Shown here: in pieces, positions 53,686-62,096 of the stretch
How positions within the stretch are numbered: position 1 is the first letter of the stretch
Layout: every line of letters starts with the position of its first letter
Origin: Burkholderia pseudomultivorans
Lineage (GTDB): Bacteria; Pseudomonadota; Gammaproteobacteria; Burkholderiales; Burkholderiaceae
Direction: 5' to 3'
DNA length: 64,000 bases
NCBI RefSeq assembly: GCF_001718415.1
Contig: NZ_CP013377.1
Coordinates: 186,001 to 250,000 of the forward strand
Position numbers and translations under genes: made by a program
Notes under the pieces: model-generated
The model's database searches: none
The model's input: only the letters and a program-made list of their open reading frames with translations
Told to the model about the DNA's origin: nothing

Positions 53686-54270
53686 TCACGCCGGCGCGGA
53701 CGGCGCGTCGGGCGAATCGACGAGCGCCTGGCGTCCCGCGTCGAGGATTTCGTCGGCGAATCCCGGATCGACGCCGGCGACCGCGCGCGACAGCACGAGC
53801 GTGCCGACCATCTGGCTGAACATCGCGATCGCGTCGCGGCGGCTTTGCTGCGCCGTCGCGCCGTCCGTGGCGACCTTTCCGGCGAGCCGGTCGAGATACG
53901 CGGCCAGGCCCTGCGCATAGCAGGCGCGCGCCGCGTCGGTCAGGCGCGGCGCGTCGCCCGCGAAGCCGGACAACGGGCAGCCGGCTTCGACGTTGTCGCG
54001 ATGCGCGGCCGACAGGTACGACGCGACCTGCTGCGCGACGCTGCCGGCACCCGGCGAATCCGCGCGGTCCGCCATCGCCTTTTCCAGCACCGCCGCGACC
54101 AGCGCGTCCTTCGACTTGAAATGGTTGTAGAAGCCGCCCTGCGTGAAGCCGGCTTCCTTCATCAACTCCGTCAGCCCCACCGCCTCGACGCCGCGTGCGC
54201 GGAACAGCCGCTCGGCGGCCGCGACGATCGCGCTGCGGTTTTCGGCGGCCTGCTGTCTCGAAACGCCCAT
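53686..54270 (-). CDS. TetR/AcrR-family regulator
   Basis: 194 residues. N-terminal helix-turn-helix with ENRSAIVAAAERLFRARGVEAVGLTELMKEAGFTQGGFYNHFKSKDALV; the C-terminal domain holds CPLSGFAGDAPR, a TetR_C motif found in regulators next to short-chain dehydrogenases. Divergent from the SDR gene, with two matching operators between them, so it likely represses both. GGAGGG lies 4 bases before the ATG at 54270. Confidence 0.92.
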   Translation of the reverse strand: MGVSRQQAAENRSAIVAAAERLFRARGVEAVGLTELMKEAGFTQGGFYNHFKSKDALVAAVLEKAMADRADSPGAGSVAQQVASYLSAAHRDNVEAGCPLSGFAGDAPRLTDAARACYAQGLAAYLDRLAGKVATDGATAQQSRRDAIAMFSQMVGTLVLSRAVAGVDPGFADEILDAGRQALVDSPDAPSAPA

Positions 54271-54312
54271 CGATCCCTCCCTGATTTCGCCGATCGCGTC
54301 GATTGAAAAACA

Positions 54313-54330
54313 CAATGGTGATCACCATTG
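54313..54330. promoter_or_regulatory. TetR operator 1 (perfect 18-bp palindrome)
   Basis: CAATGGTGATCACCATTG, perfect dyad, 42 bases upstream of the TetR start. On the plus strand the -35 candidate TTGACG (54328-54333) with CACAAT 17 bases on (54351-54356) overlaps it. Confidence 0.75.
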
Positions 54331-54368
54331 ACGTGCCCGAGTCGCGCCGGCACAATGCCTCGCAAAGA

Positions 54369-54386
54369 CAATGGCGATCGACATTG
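54369..54386. promoter_or_regulatory. TetR operator 2 (imperfect palindrome)
   Basis: CAATGGCGATCGACATTG, same arms (CAATG/CATTG) and same 18-bp length as operator 1, 56 bases away centre to centre. Confidence 0.65.
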
Positions 54387-54605
54387 ACATCGAGTGTAGC
54401 CGACTTCGCGACCGACGCGAAGCGGGCTGCGCGGCAGCAGGGCGATCGCCGCGGTCTTGGGCGTCGGCAGGGCGGCAGATCGGTGCGAGCGCCGGCCCGT
54501 CGTCGACGCAACGGTTCGGGTACGCATCGGCAAGTTCGTTTCCACCGGATTTCACGCGCGCGGCGAGCCGGCGCGCAGGCGATCCATCACGCGAAAGGAA
54601 GGACC

Positions 54606-55310
54606 ATGAAGATCGAAGGGGCAGTCGTTTTCGTCACGGGCGCAAACCGCGGGCTCGGCCGCGAATTTGCGAGGCAGGCACTCGAAAGAGGGGCGCGCAA
54701 GGTGTATGCGGGCGCGCGCGATCCGGCCAGCGTGACGCTGCCGGGCGTCGTGCCGGTGAAGCTCGACGTGACCGATCCGGCGTCGGTGGCCGAGGCCGCC
54801 GAGGCGGCGCGCGACGTCACGCTGCTGATCAACAACGCGGGCATCGCGCGGCTCGGCAGCCTGACGGACGACGGCGCGGTGGTCGCGCTGCGCGATCACT
54901 TCGAAACCAACGTGTTCGGGATGCTCGCGATGGTGCGCGCGTTCGCGGGCACGCTGGCCGGCCACGGCGGCGGCGCGATCCTGAACGTGCTGTCGGTCGC
55001 GAGCTGGGTGAACCGGCCGATCCTGTCGGGCTACGGCGTGTCGAAGTCGGCGGCGTGGGCGCTGACCAACGGCCTGCGTCATTCGCTGCGCGAGCAGCAC
55101 ACGCAGGTCGTCGGGCTGCATGCCGGTTTCATCGATACCGACCTGACGCGCGGGCTGGACGTGCCGAAGGCGACGCCGGCCGACGTCGTGCGCCAGGCGT
55201 ACGACGCGATCGAGGCAGGCGCGGAGGAAGTGTCCACCGACGAGTTCACGCGGCAGGTGAAGGCCGGATTGTCGGCGGGGATCTATCTGCAGGAAGGCGC
55301 GCCGCTTTGA
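54606..55310 (+). CDS. Short-chain dehydrogenase/reductase (SDR)
   Basis: 234 residues. Classical SDR: VFVTGANRGLGREFA (TGxxxGxG, near 9-18), LLINNAGIA (NNAG near 78), catalytic Ser in NVLSVASWVN (near 132) and YGVSKSA (YxxxK, near 145). NAD(P)-dependent oxidoreductase; substrate unknown. AAGGAAGGA precedes the ATG at 54606. Divergent from TetR, which probably represses it. Its leader would be long (about 240 bases) if the promoter overlapping the TetR operators is used. Confidence 0.9.
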   Translation: MKIEGAVVFVTGANRGLGREFARQALERGARKVYAGARDPASVTLPGVVPVKLDVTDPASVAEAAEAARDVTLLINNAGIARLGSLTDDGAVVALRDHFETNVFGMLAMVRAFAGTLAGHGGGAILNVLSVASWVNRPILSGYGVSKSAAWALTNGLRHSLREQHTQVVGLHAGFIDTDLTRGLDVPKATPADVVRQAYDAIEAGAEEVSTDEFTRQVKAGLSAGIYLQEGAPL

Positions 55311-55359
55311 CGGCGCGACCGGCGAGCGGGGCGGATGGCCCGCCGGCGCTCGCCGCTCG

Positions 55360-55389
55360 CCTGCCGCGCGCGAGTGCGCGGGCGGCAGG
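55360..55389. terminator. Hairpin between SDR and fabV
   Basis: Arms CCTGCCGC (55360-55367) and GCGGCAGG (55382-55389) with inner GCGC/GCGC pairing, between convergent genes. GC-rich stem without U-tracts. Confidence 0.45.
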
Positions 55390-55400
55390 CAGGCGTGCCG

Positions 55401-56603
55401 TCAGGCCGTGACGTCGATGAGGCCCGGGATCTTCACGTCCGGGTTCACGTCCGCGTCGTAGTCGACGCCGGCGATCTCGAAGCCGAACAGGCGCAGGAAG
55501 TCGGTCTTGTAGCCGGCGAAATCGGTCAGCTCGTACAGGTTGTCGTTTGTGACCTGGTCCCACAGCGCGACGACCTTCGCCTGCACCTGCGGATCGAGTT
55601 CCTTGTAGTCCGCGCGCAGGCGGCCTTCGGCGTCGACGTGCGGCGTCGCGCCGTACAGGCTGTCCTTCAGCAGCCCGTACACCTGCTCGATGCAGCCTTC
55701 GTGCGTGCCCGCTTCCTTCATCACCTTGAACAGCAGCGACAGGTAGAGCGGCATCATCGGGATCGCCGAGCTCGCCTGCGTGACGACGGCCTTCAGCACC
55801 GACACGCGTGCGTCGCCGCCGTGCGCGGCCAGCTTGTCGCGGATCGACAGCACCTTCCGGTCGAGATCCTTCTTCGCTTCGCCGATCGAGCCGTTCCAGT
55901 AGATGTCGTGCGTGATCTGCTCGCCGAGATACGTGAACGCGGTCGTCTTCGCGCCGTCGGCCAGCACGCCGGCCGCGTCGAGCGCGTCGATCCACATCTG
56001 CCAGTCCTCGCCGCCCATCACCGCGACGGTGCCGTCGATCTCTTCCTGCGTCGCGGCCTCGAGCACGGTTTCGCGGATCACTTCCTTGTCGGTGTCGATG
56101 CCGCGGAAGCTGACCGACTTGCCGATCGGCTTCAGCGTCGAGCTGATGGTTTCGCCGGTCTTCGGATGCGTGCGGCGCGGCGCGGCGAGGCTGTAGACGA
56201 CGAGGTCGACCTTGCCGAGATCCTGCTTGATGGTGTCGATCGTGACCTGCTTGACCTTGTCGGAGAACGCGTCGCCGTTGATGCTGCGCGCGTAGAGGCC
56301 CTTTTCCGCCGCGAACTTCTCGAACGCGGCGCTGTTGTACCAGCCGGCCGTGCCGGGCTTGGTGTCGCTGCCGGCGCGCTCGAAGAACACGCCGAGCGTG
56401 TCCGCGCCCGCACCGAATGCGGCCGAGATCCGGGCGGCGAGGCCGTAGCCGGTCGACGCGCCGATCACGAGCACCTTCTTCGGACCATTGGCGATCGGGC
56501 CGTGCGAAGTCACGTAGTCGATCTGTTCCTTGACGTTGGCTTCGCAGCCGACGGGATGAGTCGTCACGCAGATAAAGCCACGCACGCGCGGTTTGATGAT
56601 CAT
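55401..56603 (-). CDS. fabV: Trans-2-enoyl-ACP/CoA reductase FabV
   Basis: 400 residues, the known length. Single-domain enoyl reductase: N-terminal [39 protein letters not shown] cofactor loop (near 47), and the catalytic Y-x8-K motif (Tyr near 236, Lys near 245, in [15 protein letters not shown]). Reduces enoyl-ACP in fatty-acid synthesis with NADH; FabV enzymes are resistant to triclosan. The ATG at 56603 gives the conserved start. Confidence 0.95.
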   Translation of the reverse strand: MIIKPRVRGFICVTTHPVGCEANVKEQIDYVTSHGPIANGPKKVLVIGASTGYGLAARISAAFGAGADTLGVFFERAGSDTKPGTAGWYNSAAFEKFAAEKGLYARSINGDAFSDKVKQVTIDTIKQDLGKVDLVVYSLAAPRRTHPKTGETISSTLKPIGKSVSFRGIDTDKEVIRETVLEAATQEEIDGTVAVMGGEDWQMWIDALDAAGVLADGAKTTAFTYLGEQITHDIYWNGSIGEAKKDLDRKVLSIRDKLAAHGGDARVSVLKAVVTQASSAIPMMPLYLSLLFKVMKEAGTHEGCIEQVYGLLKDSLYGATPHVDAEGRLRADYKELDPQVQAKVVALWDQVTNDNLYELTDFAGYKTDFLRLFGFEIAGVDYDADVNPDVKIPGLIDVTA

Positions 56604-56770
56604 GGAAACCTCTTGTCTGAAAGGCGGCAACGGCCTGAAAACGGAAAAATTCCCGCGCATTGTAAAGGAAGCGGCGGATCGCTGGCGGGCATGGCGGCGC
56701 GCGCCGCGTGCCCGCGCGTCGGGACAGCCGGGGTCGGACCAGTGCGGGCGCGCATCGGGCAGCAACTCCG

Positions 56771-56796
56771 GTTATTTCTCTCTTGACAGAAATAAC
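56771..56796. promoter_or_regulatory. GbsR/MarR-type operator 1
   Basis: GTTATTTCT (56771-56779) and AGAAATAAC (56788-56796), perfect 9-base arms with 8 bases between. It overlaps the -35 of the regulator's own promoter. The same TATTTCT-N8-AGAAATA dyad recurs at 57389-57410. Confidence 0.75.
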
Positions 56797-56811
56797 TGAA
56801 AAGCCTAAATT
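56783..56811 (+). promoter_or_regulatory. Sigma-70 promoter giving a probable leaderless mRNA
   Basis: TTGACA (56783-56788), 17-base spacer, TAAATT (56806-56811). The start site would be at about 56818-56819, on the ATG of the regulator; no Shine-Dalgarno is present. Confidence 0.65.
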
Positions 56812-56818
56812 TCGCGAC

Positions 56819-57352
56819 ATGGAACTCACACCGATTGCCGAACGATTCATTCTTCACTGGGGCGAGATGGGCTCGCGGTGGGGCGTGAACCGCACCGTGT
56901 CGCAGATTCACGCGCTGCTCTATCTCGCCGGCCGGCCGGTTGCGGCCGACGAGATCGCCGAGACGCTGAACGTCGCGCGCTCCAACGTCAGCACGAGCCT
57001 GAAGGAGCTGCAGGCATGGCGGCTCGCGAAGGTCGTGCATGTGCTGGGCGACCGCCGCGATCATTTCGAGACGTCGACCGACATCTGGGAACTGTTCAAG
57101 CTGATCGTCGAAGGGCGGCGCCAGCGCGAGATCGAGCCGACGCTCACGGTGCTGCGCGATTGCCTGACGAGCCCGGAGATTGCCGACGAGAGCCGCGAGA
57201 CCGAGCAGCGGATTCGCGACACGCTCCAGTTCGTCGAGACGCTGACGACCTGGTCGGACGAGATGCTGCGGCTCAAGCCCGATACGCTGATGAAGGCGCT
57301 CGGCATCGGCGCGAAGATCAGCCAGACGGTCAGGCGCAAGCCGTCGAAGTAA
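56819..57352 (+). CDS. GbsR/MarR-family regulator
   Basis: 177 residues. Winged helix-turn-helix typical of the GbsR group: ERFILHWGEMGSRWGVNRTVSQIHALLYLAGRPVAADEIAETLNVARSNVSTSLKELQAWRLAKVVHVLGDRRDHFETSTD. The helical C-terminal part mediates dimerisation. Identical dyads lie upstream of itself and upstream of the next four genes, so it very likely controls both. The ATG at 56819 is the first in frame that begins the conserved domain; an upstream start would cover the promoter. No ligand can be inferred. Confidence 0.9.
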   Translation: MELTPIAERFILHWGEMGSRWGVNRTVSQIHALLYLAGRPVAADEIAETLNVARSNVSTSLKELQAWRLAKVVHVLGDRRDHFETSTDIWELFKLIVEGRRQREIEPTLTVLRDCLTSPEIADESRETEQRIRDTLQFVETLTTWSDEMLRLKPDTLMKALGIGAKISQTVRRKPSK

Positions 57353-57388
57353 CCCGTGCGGGCGGCAGCCCGCTTTTTTTGCGGCGAA

Positions 57389-57410
57389 TATTTCTGTCCG
57401 TACAGAAATA
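57389..57410. promoter_or_regulatory. GbsR/MarR-type operator 2, before the membrane redox operon
   Basis: TATTTCTGT (57389-57397) and ACAGAAATA (57402-57410), perfect 9-base arms with 4 bases between. It shares ACAGAAATAACTG exactly with operator 1. It lies 36 bases after the regulator's stop codon. Confidence 0.75.
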
Positions 57411-57430
57411 ACTGTAAATAGAGGATGAAA

Positions 57431-57487
57431 ATGAACAGGTCCGTCCCGCCGGTCTCGCGGTTCCCCGCAGCGGAGCGTGCGCCATGA
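57431..57487 (+). CDS. Possible 18-residue leader peptide
   Basis: MNRSVPPVSRFPAAERAP, with GAGG 6 bases before its ATG; its stop codon overlaps the next gene's start as ATGA (57484-57487). The next gene has no own strong Shine-Dalgarno except GGAG inside this ORF. It could serve to couple translation; peptide function is doubtful. Confidence 0.4.
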   Translation: MNRSVPPVSRFPAAERAP

Positions 57488-58743
57488 ACGTGCTCGTTTG
57501 CGGCGCGAACGGCTTTATCGGGCGGGCGCTGTGCGCGCAGCTCGAAGCGCGTGGTCATCGCGTGCTGCGCGGTGTGCGCGAAGCGGCCGGCCCGCGCGAC
57601 ATCGCGATCGATTTCGCGAAGGACGTCGACGTCGAGCCGTGGCTCGACCGGCTGGCGCGGCATGGCGTCGAGGTGGTCGTCAATGCGGTCGGCATTCTCG
57701 GCGACCGGCGCGGCGCGACGCTCGACACCGTGCATCGCGCGGCGCCCTGTGCATTGTTCGCGGCCTGCGTTCGCGCAGGCGTGCGGCGCGTGATCCAGAT
57801 CTCGGCGCTCGGCGTCGAGCGCGGCGACTCGCGCTATTTCGCGAGCAAGCTCGCGGCCGATCGCTTCCTGCGCACGCTGCCGCTCGATACGCGGATCGTG
57901 CGTCCCGCACTCGTGTACGGCACGGACGGCGCATCGGCGCGGTGGTTCCGGATGCTCGCGAGCCTGCCGGTGCACGGGCTGCCGGCCGGCGGCCGCCAGT
58001 TGCTGCGTCCCGTGCATCTCGACGATCTCGCCGAATGCGTCGCGCGGCTCGTCGATGCGCCGGCGCGCGGCCATGCGATCGTCGACGTGGTCGGCGGCGA
58101 CGAAGTCGAGTATCGCGAGATGCTGGGCGCCTATCGCGCCGCGATGGGGCTGCCGCCGGCGCTGCGCGTGACGCTGCCCGGCGCGCTGGTCGGTGCGGCA
58201 GCCGCGCTGTCGGGGCTGATGCCGGGCGCGATGCTGACGCGCGACACGTGGACGATGCTGCGGGCCGGCAACACCGGCGATCCGGCCGCCACGGCCGCGC
58301 TGCTCGGGCGGCCGCCGCGCGGGATCCGCACCTTCGCCGGCACGGACGCGGCCGCGCTGCGGCGCGACGCGCTGGCGATGTGGCGCAGGCCGCTGCTGCG
58401 GGGCGCGCTCGCGATCGTATGGATCTGGACGGCCATCGTCAGCGCATTCGTCCATCCGCTGAACGACAGCCTCGCGCGGCTCGCGCTCGCGCACCTGACC
58501 GGGCTGCCCGCGCAGGTCGCGCTCTATGCGGCGTGCGCGCTGGATTTCGCGTTCGGTGTTGCGACCGTCGCCGCGCCGTCGCGCCGCCTGTGGCTCGCGC
58601 AGGGCGCGCTGATCGTCGCGTATTCGGCCGTCATCGCGGTCACGATGCCCGGCCTGCTGGCCGAGCCGTTCGGACCGGTGCTCAAGAACGTGCCGATTCT
58701 CGCCATCCTGTTGATCCTGCTTGCCGAAGAGGAACGCTCGTGA
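57484..58743 (+). CDS. SDR-type oxidoreductase with C-terminal DoxX-like membrane domain
   Basis: 419 residues. N-terminal NAD-binding domain (VLVCGANGFIGRALCAQL, about 3-20), an atypical NmrA/extended SDR with YFASKLAADRFLR (near 119-131) and RPALVYGTDG. From about 300 on there are four membrane segments similar to DoxX-like (DUF4267/DoxX) domains, starting LRGALAIVWIWTAIVSAFVHPLN. Probably a membrane-bound nucleotide-sugar or quinone-linked reductase; role unknown. First gene of a four-gene operon under the GbsR-type operator. Overlaps the next gene by four bases. Confidence 0.85.
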   Translation: MNVLVCGANGFIGRALCAQLEARGHRVLRGVREAAGPRDIAIDFAKDVDVEPWLDRLARHGVEVVVNAVGILGDRRGATLDTVHRAAPCALFAACVRAGVRRVIQISALGVERGDSRYFASKLAADRFLRTLPLDTRIVRPALVYGTDGASARWFRMLASLPVHGLPAGGRQLLRPVHLDDLAECVARLVDAPARGHAIVDVVGGDEVEYREMLGAYRAAMGLPPALRVTLPGALVGAAAALSGLMPGAMLTRDTWTMLRAGNTGDPAATAALLGRPPRGIRTFAGTDAAALRRDALAMWRRPLLRGALAIVWIWTAIVSAFVHPLNDSLARLALAHLTGLPAQVALYAACALDFAFGVATVAAPSRRLWLAQGALIVAYSAVIAVTMPGLLAEPFGPVLKNVPILAILLILLAEEERS

Positions 58744-59210
58744 ATACCTATCTCGTCGTCAAGACGCTGCACATTCTCTCGTCGGTGCTGCTGGTCGGCA
58801 CCGGGTTCGGTACCGCGTTCTACCTGTTCTTCGCGAACCGCACGCGCTCGGTGCCGGCGATCGCGGCCGTGTCGCGCCTCGTGGTGCGCGCCGACTGGTG
58901 GTTTACGACCCCGGCCGTGATCTTCCAGCCCGCGTCCGGGCTGTGGCTCGCGCATACGGCCGGCTGGCCCTGGCATGCGCCGTGGCTCGCCGCGTCGCTC
59001 GTGCTGTACACGATCGCGGGCGCATGCTGGCTGCCGGTCGTGTGGCTGCAGATCGAGCTGGCCGCGATGGCGAAGCTCGCGCACGCGAACGGCGACGCCG
59101 CGCTGCCGGAGCGGTACTGGCGCTATGCGAAGCGCTGGGAGCGGCTCGGCTATCCGGCGTTCTTCGCGATGCTGGGCGTCTATTTCCTGATGGTGCTCAA
59201 GCCGATGTGA
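58740..59210 (+). CDS. DUF2269 family membrane protein
   Basis: 156 residues with four membrane segments; begins NTYLVVKTLHILSSVLLVGTGFGTAFYLFFANRTRS, the DUF2269 signature with a conserved His near 11. GTG start overlaps the previous stop (GTGA), with GAGGAACGC just before; this start places the first helix correctly. Function of the family unknown. Second gene of the operon. Confidence 0.87.
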   Translation: MNTYLVVKTLHILSSVLLVGTGFGTAFYLFFANRTRSVPAIAAVSRLVVRADWWFTTPAVIFQPASGLWLAHTAGWPWHAPWLAASLVLYTIAGACWLPVVWLQIELAAMAKLAHANGDAALPERYWRYAKRWERLGYPAFFAMLGVYFLMVLKPM

Positions 59211-59264
59211 CGGGTGGCCGACGCATCGGATCGCGGTTGCCGAAATAAAAAAGGAGTGCAAAGC

Positions 59265-59801
59265 ATGAAGGCTGATCAACTGGTGCTGTATTTCGACGGC
59301 CGGTGCCCGTTATGCGTGGCGGGAATGCGGCGTCTCGGCGCCTCGGACACGCAGCGCCGGATCCACGAACACGACCGCGCGCGCCGCGTCGCGGTGACCT
59401 GGATGGTCGGGGCGGCGATCGCGCACCTGCTCGTCGGTGCGGCGCTGCCGTGGATCGCCGCTTCGCCGCTGCTCGACGGCTATCACGTCGGCATCGAACG
59501 ACACTTCTGGGCAACCGCTGCGCCGATCCCGGCGCGCCTTCAGCAGCTCTGGTGGATATCGCTGCTCGGCGCGACGCTGCAATGCATGTCGATCTGGATG
59601 CTGGCGCTCGTGCATCTCGGCAACCGGCTGCGCCGGCCGGCCGTATGGGGATGGCTGCTCGCCGGCCTGCTGGTCTGGGCGCCGCAGGACCTGCTGATGT
59701 CGTGGCGCGCCGGTATCGGGATCAATATCGCGGCGGACGTGGCGGCACTGGCCGCGCTGGTGCCGCCGCTCGTCTGGCTGTGGAGGAGGGACGCCGCATG
59801 A
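59265..59801 (+). CDS. Chimeric membrane protein: short DCC-like CxxC head plus four-helix membrane part
   Basis: 178 residues. The first 30 residues (QLVLYFDGRCPLCVAGMRRL) match the start of the DCC/DUF393 thiol-oxidoreductase family, including CPLC (near 14-17), but the rest of that roughly 110-residue domain is absent. Instead about four membrane segments follow from residue 45. This looks like a truncated redox head fused to a membrane domain. AGGAG lies 9 bases before the ATG at 59265. Third gene of the operon; overlaps the next as ATGA. Function unknown. Confidence 0.75.
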   Translation: MKADQLVLYFDGRCPLCVAGMRRLGASDTQRRIHEHDRARRVAVTWMVGAAIAHLLVGAALPWIAASPLLDGYHVGIERHFWATAAPIPARLQQLWWISLLGATLQCMSIWMLALVHLGNRLRRPAVWGWLLAGLLVWAPQDLLMSWRAGIGINIAADVAALAALVPPLVWLWRRDAA

Positions 59802-61246
59802 ACACCTTGCCTGCCTTCGAGTGGGCCATCGACCTGCTGATCGTGCAGGGCGCGATGGGCGCGTTCGACACGCTCTATCATCACGAGCTCACGCAGGACC
59901 TGCCGCACCGGCCGCATGCGCGGCTGGAACTCGCGATCCACGCGGTGCGGTCGGTGCTCTACGGTCTCGTGTTCGCGGCGTTCGCGCAGCTCGCGTTTCA
60001 CGGCGCATGGGTGGCGGCCATCGCGGCCGTGCTGAGCGTCGAAGTGCTACTGACGCTGTGGGATTTCGTCGTCGAGGACCGCAGCCGCAAGCTGCCGGCG
60101 ACCGAGCGCGTGCTGCATACGCTGCTGGCCGTCAACGGCGGCGCGCTGATCGGCCTGTATGCGATGCAGCTCGCCGACTGGGCGCAGGCGCCGACCGCGC
60201 TGCATGTCGTCGATGCCGGATGGCGCGGCGCGCTGCTGACCGTATTCGCGATCGGCGTGACCGCGTCGGGCATCCGCGACGGCATCGCCGCCTGCCGGAG
60301 CGCGCCGCGCGCGCCGGTCGCCAATCCGTTCGACGGACTGTCGCCCGGCAACGTGCTGGTTACCGGCGGCACGGGTTTCATCGGCGAAGCGCTCGTCAAC
60401 CGCCTGCTCGACGCCGGTCACACGATCACGCTGCTGACGCGCGATCCGCTGCGCGCGGCATACCAGTTCCACGGGCGCGTGCGCGGCGTGACGTCGGCCG
60501 CGCAGCTGCATCCGCACGAGCGGTTCGATACGGTCGTCAATCTGGCCGGCGCACCGGTGCTCGGCGCGCGCTGGAGCAAGCGCCGGCAGGCGCTGCTGCT
60601 CGCCAGCCGCGCCGGCGTCACGCGCGCGCTGATGCAATGGGTCGAGACCGCCGAAGTCAAGCCGCGCACGTGGATACAGGCGTCCGCGATCGGCTACTAC
60701 GGCGTGCGCGCGCCCGATGAGCGGATCGACGAAAACGGCCGCGCCGGCAGCGGATTCATGTCCGAGCTGTGCCGGCAATGGGAGGCGGCCGCGCAGCCGC
60801 TGGCGCGTCACGGCGTGCGCACGGTCGTGCTGCGGCTCGGCATCGTGTTCGGCCCCGGCGGCGCGTTGCGGGCGATGCTGCTGCCGCACTATGTCGGCGT
60901 CGGCGGCCGTCTCGGCGACGGTGCGCAGGTGATGAGCTGGATTCACCGCGACGACGTGCTGCGGATCGTCGCGCGCGCGATGTCGGATCCGCACATGCAG
61001 GGCGTCTACAACGCGGTTGCGCCGGCGGCGCTGAGCCAGCGCGAATTCGTGCAGCTCGTCGCGAAGGTGCTGCGCCGCCCCGCATGGCTGCATCTGCCGG
61101 CCGCGCCGCTGCGCTGCGCGATGGGCGAAATGGCCGAACTGTTGCTCGACGGGCAGCGCGTGATGCCCGCGCGGCTGCAGCAGTACGGCTTCGTGTTCCG
61201 GTTCCCGACCGCCGAGCACGCGCTGCGCGACCTGACCGGGCGGTAG
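59798..61246 (+). CDS. TIGR01777-type SDR epimerase with N-terminal membrane domain
   Basis: 482 residues. About 1-170 is a membrane domain (four to five helices, EWAIDLLIVQGAMGAFDTLYHHE at the start). From about 185 it is an extended SDR of the TIGR01777/YfcH type: NVLVTGGTGFIGEALVNRLLDAG, VVNLAGAPV, ASAIGYYGVR, and SWIHRDDVLRIVARAM near 390. Usual YfcH proteins lack the membrane part and are about 300 residues, so this is a fusion. GGAGGAGG precedes the ATG; ATGA overlap with the third gene. Last gene of the operon. Confidence 0.88.
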   Translation: MNTLPAFEWAIDLLIVQGAMGAFDTLYHHELTQDLPHRPHARLELAIHAVRSVLYGLVFAAFAQLAFHGAWVAAIAAVLSVEVLLTLWDFVVEDRSRKLPATERVLHTLLAVNGGALIGLYAMQLADWAQAPTALHVVDAGWRGALLTVFAIGVTASGIRDGIAACRSAPRAPVANPFDGLSPGNVLVTGGTGFIGEALVNRLLDAGHTITLLTRDPLRAAYQFHGRVRGVTSAAQLHPHERFDTVVNLAGAPVLGARWSKRRQALLLASRAGVTRALMQWVETAEVKPRTWIQASAIGYYGVRAPDERIDENGRAGSGFMSELCRQWEAAAQPLARHGVRTVVLRLGIVFGPGGALRAMLLPHYVGVGGRLGDGAQVMSWIHRDDVLRIVARAMSDPHMQGVYNAVAPAALSQREFVQLVAKVLRRPAWLHLPAAPLRCAMGEMAELLLDGQRVMPARLQQYGFVFRFPTAEHALRDLTGR

Positions 61247-61371
61247 GGCGCGGTCGCGGGCCGTCGAGGGGCTGTGGTTTTCGACGAGGTCGTGTATAAC
61301 TCCGACGGTAAGGCGTCCGCGGCGCTCGCGCGTCGCGGACGCTCCGCATCCCGACCTCACAAGGAGCCCGC

Positions 61372-61995
61372 ATGCTGCAGATACTCGGCAAGATCCCGTC
61401 CATCAACGTACGCAAGGTGCTGTGGCTGTGCGCCGAGCTGAACCTGCCGTTCGAACGCGAGGACTGGGGCTCGGGCTTCCGCTCGACCGACGATCCGGCC
61501 TATCTCGCGCTGAATCCGAACGGCCTCGTGCCGGTCATCAAGGACGGCGATTTCGTGCTCTGGGAATCGAACACGATCCTCCGCTATCTCGCGAACCGCT
61601 ATGGCGACGCGTCGCTTTATCCGGTCGAGCCGCAGGCCCGCGCGCGGGTCGATCAATGGATCGACTGGCAGGGATCGGACCTGAATCGCGCATGGCCGCC
61701 CGCGTTTCTCGGCCTTGTCCGCAAAGCGCCGGAGCATCAGGATCCGGCCGCGATCGCGCAGTCGATCGCGAACTGGACGAAGCACATGCGCGTGCTGAAC
61801 GCGCAGCTCGAGGCGACCGGTGCGTTCGTGGCCGGCGATCGGTTCACGCTGGCCGATATTCCGATCGGCCTGTCGGTGAACCGCTGGTTCGGCACGCCGT
61901 TCGAGCACCCGGACTTCCCGGCCGTGACCCGCTATGTCGAGCGGCTCGCGACGCGCGAAGGATTCAAGACTTACGGCGGCAGCGCGAACCCCTGA
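61372..61995 (+). CDS. Glutathione S-transferase family protein
   Basis: 207 residues. N-terminal domain [30 protein letters not shown] (Ser near 11 is a candidate activating residue), cis-Pro in [28 protein letters not shown] with the ES glutathione-binding pair, and C-terminal [19 protein letters not shown]. Substrate unknown. AAGGAG lies 6-7 bases before the ATG. A TATAAC -10-like element lies near 61294. Confidence 0.92.
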   Translation: MLQILGKIPSINVRKVLWLCAELNLPFEREDWGSGFRSTDDPAYLALNPNGLVPVIKDGDFVLWESNTILRYLANRYGDASLYPVEPQARARVDQWIDWQGSDLNRAWPPAFLGLVRKAPEHQDPAAIAQSIANWTKHMRVLNAQLEATGAFVAGDRFTLADIPIGLSVNRWFGTPFEHPDFPAVTRYVERLATREGFKTYGGSANP

Positions 61996-62096
61996 CGGCG
62001 CGCGCGGCATCGGCGGCCGGGCGCAGGGGCGGGAGGCAGTCGATACCTGGGCCGGTCGCGCCCGCGCCGCGCGCCTGCGCGATACCCCGATACCCG

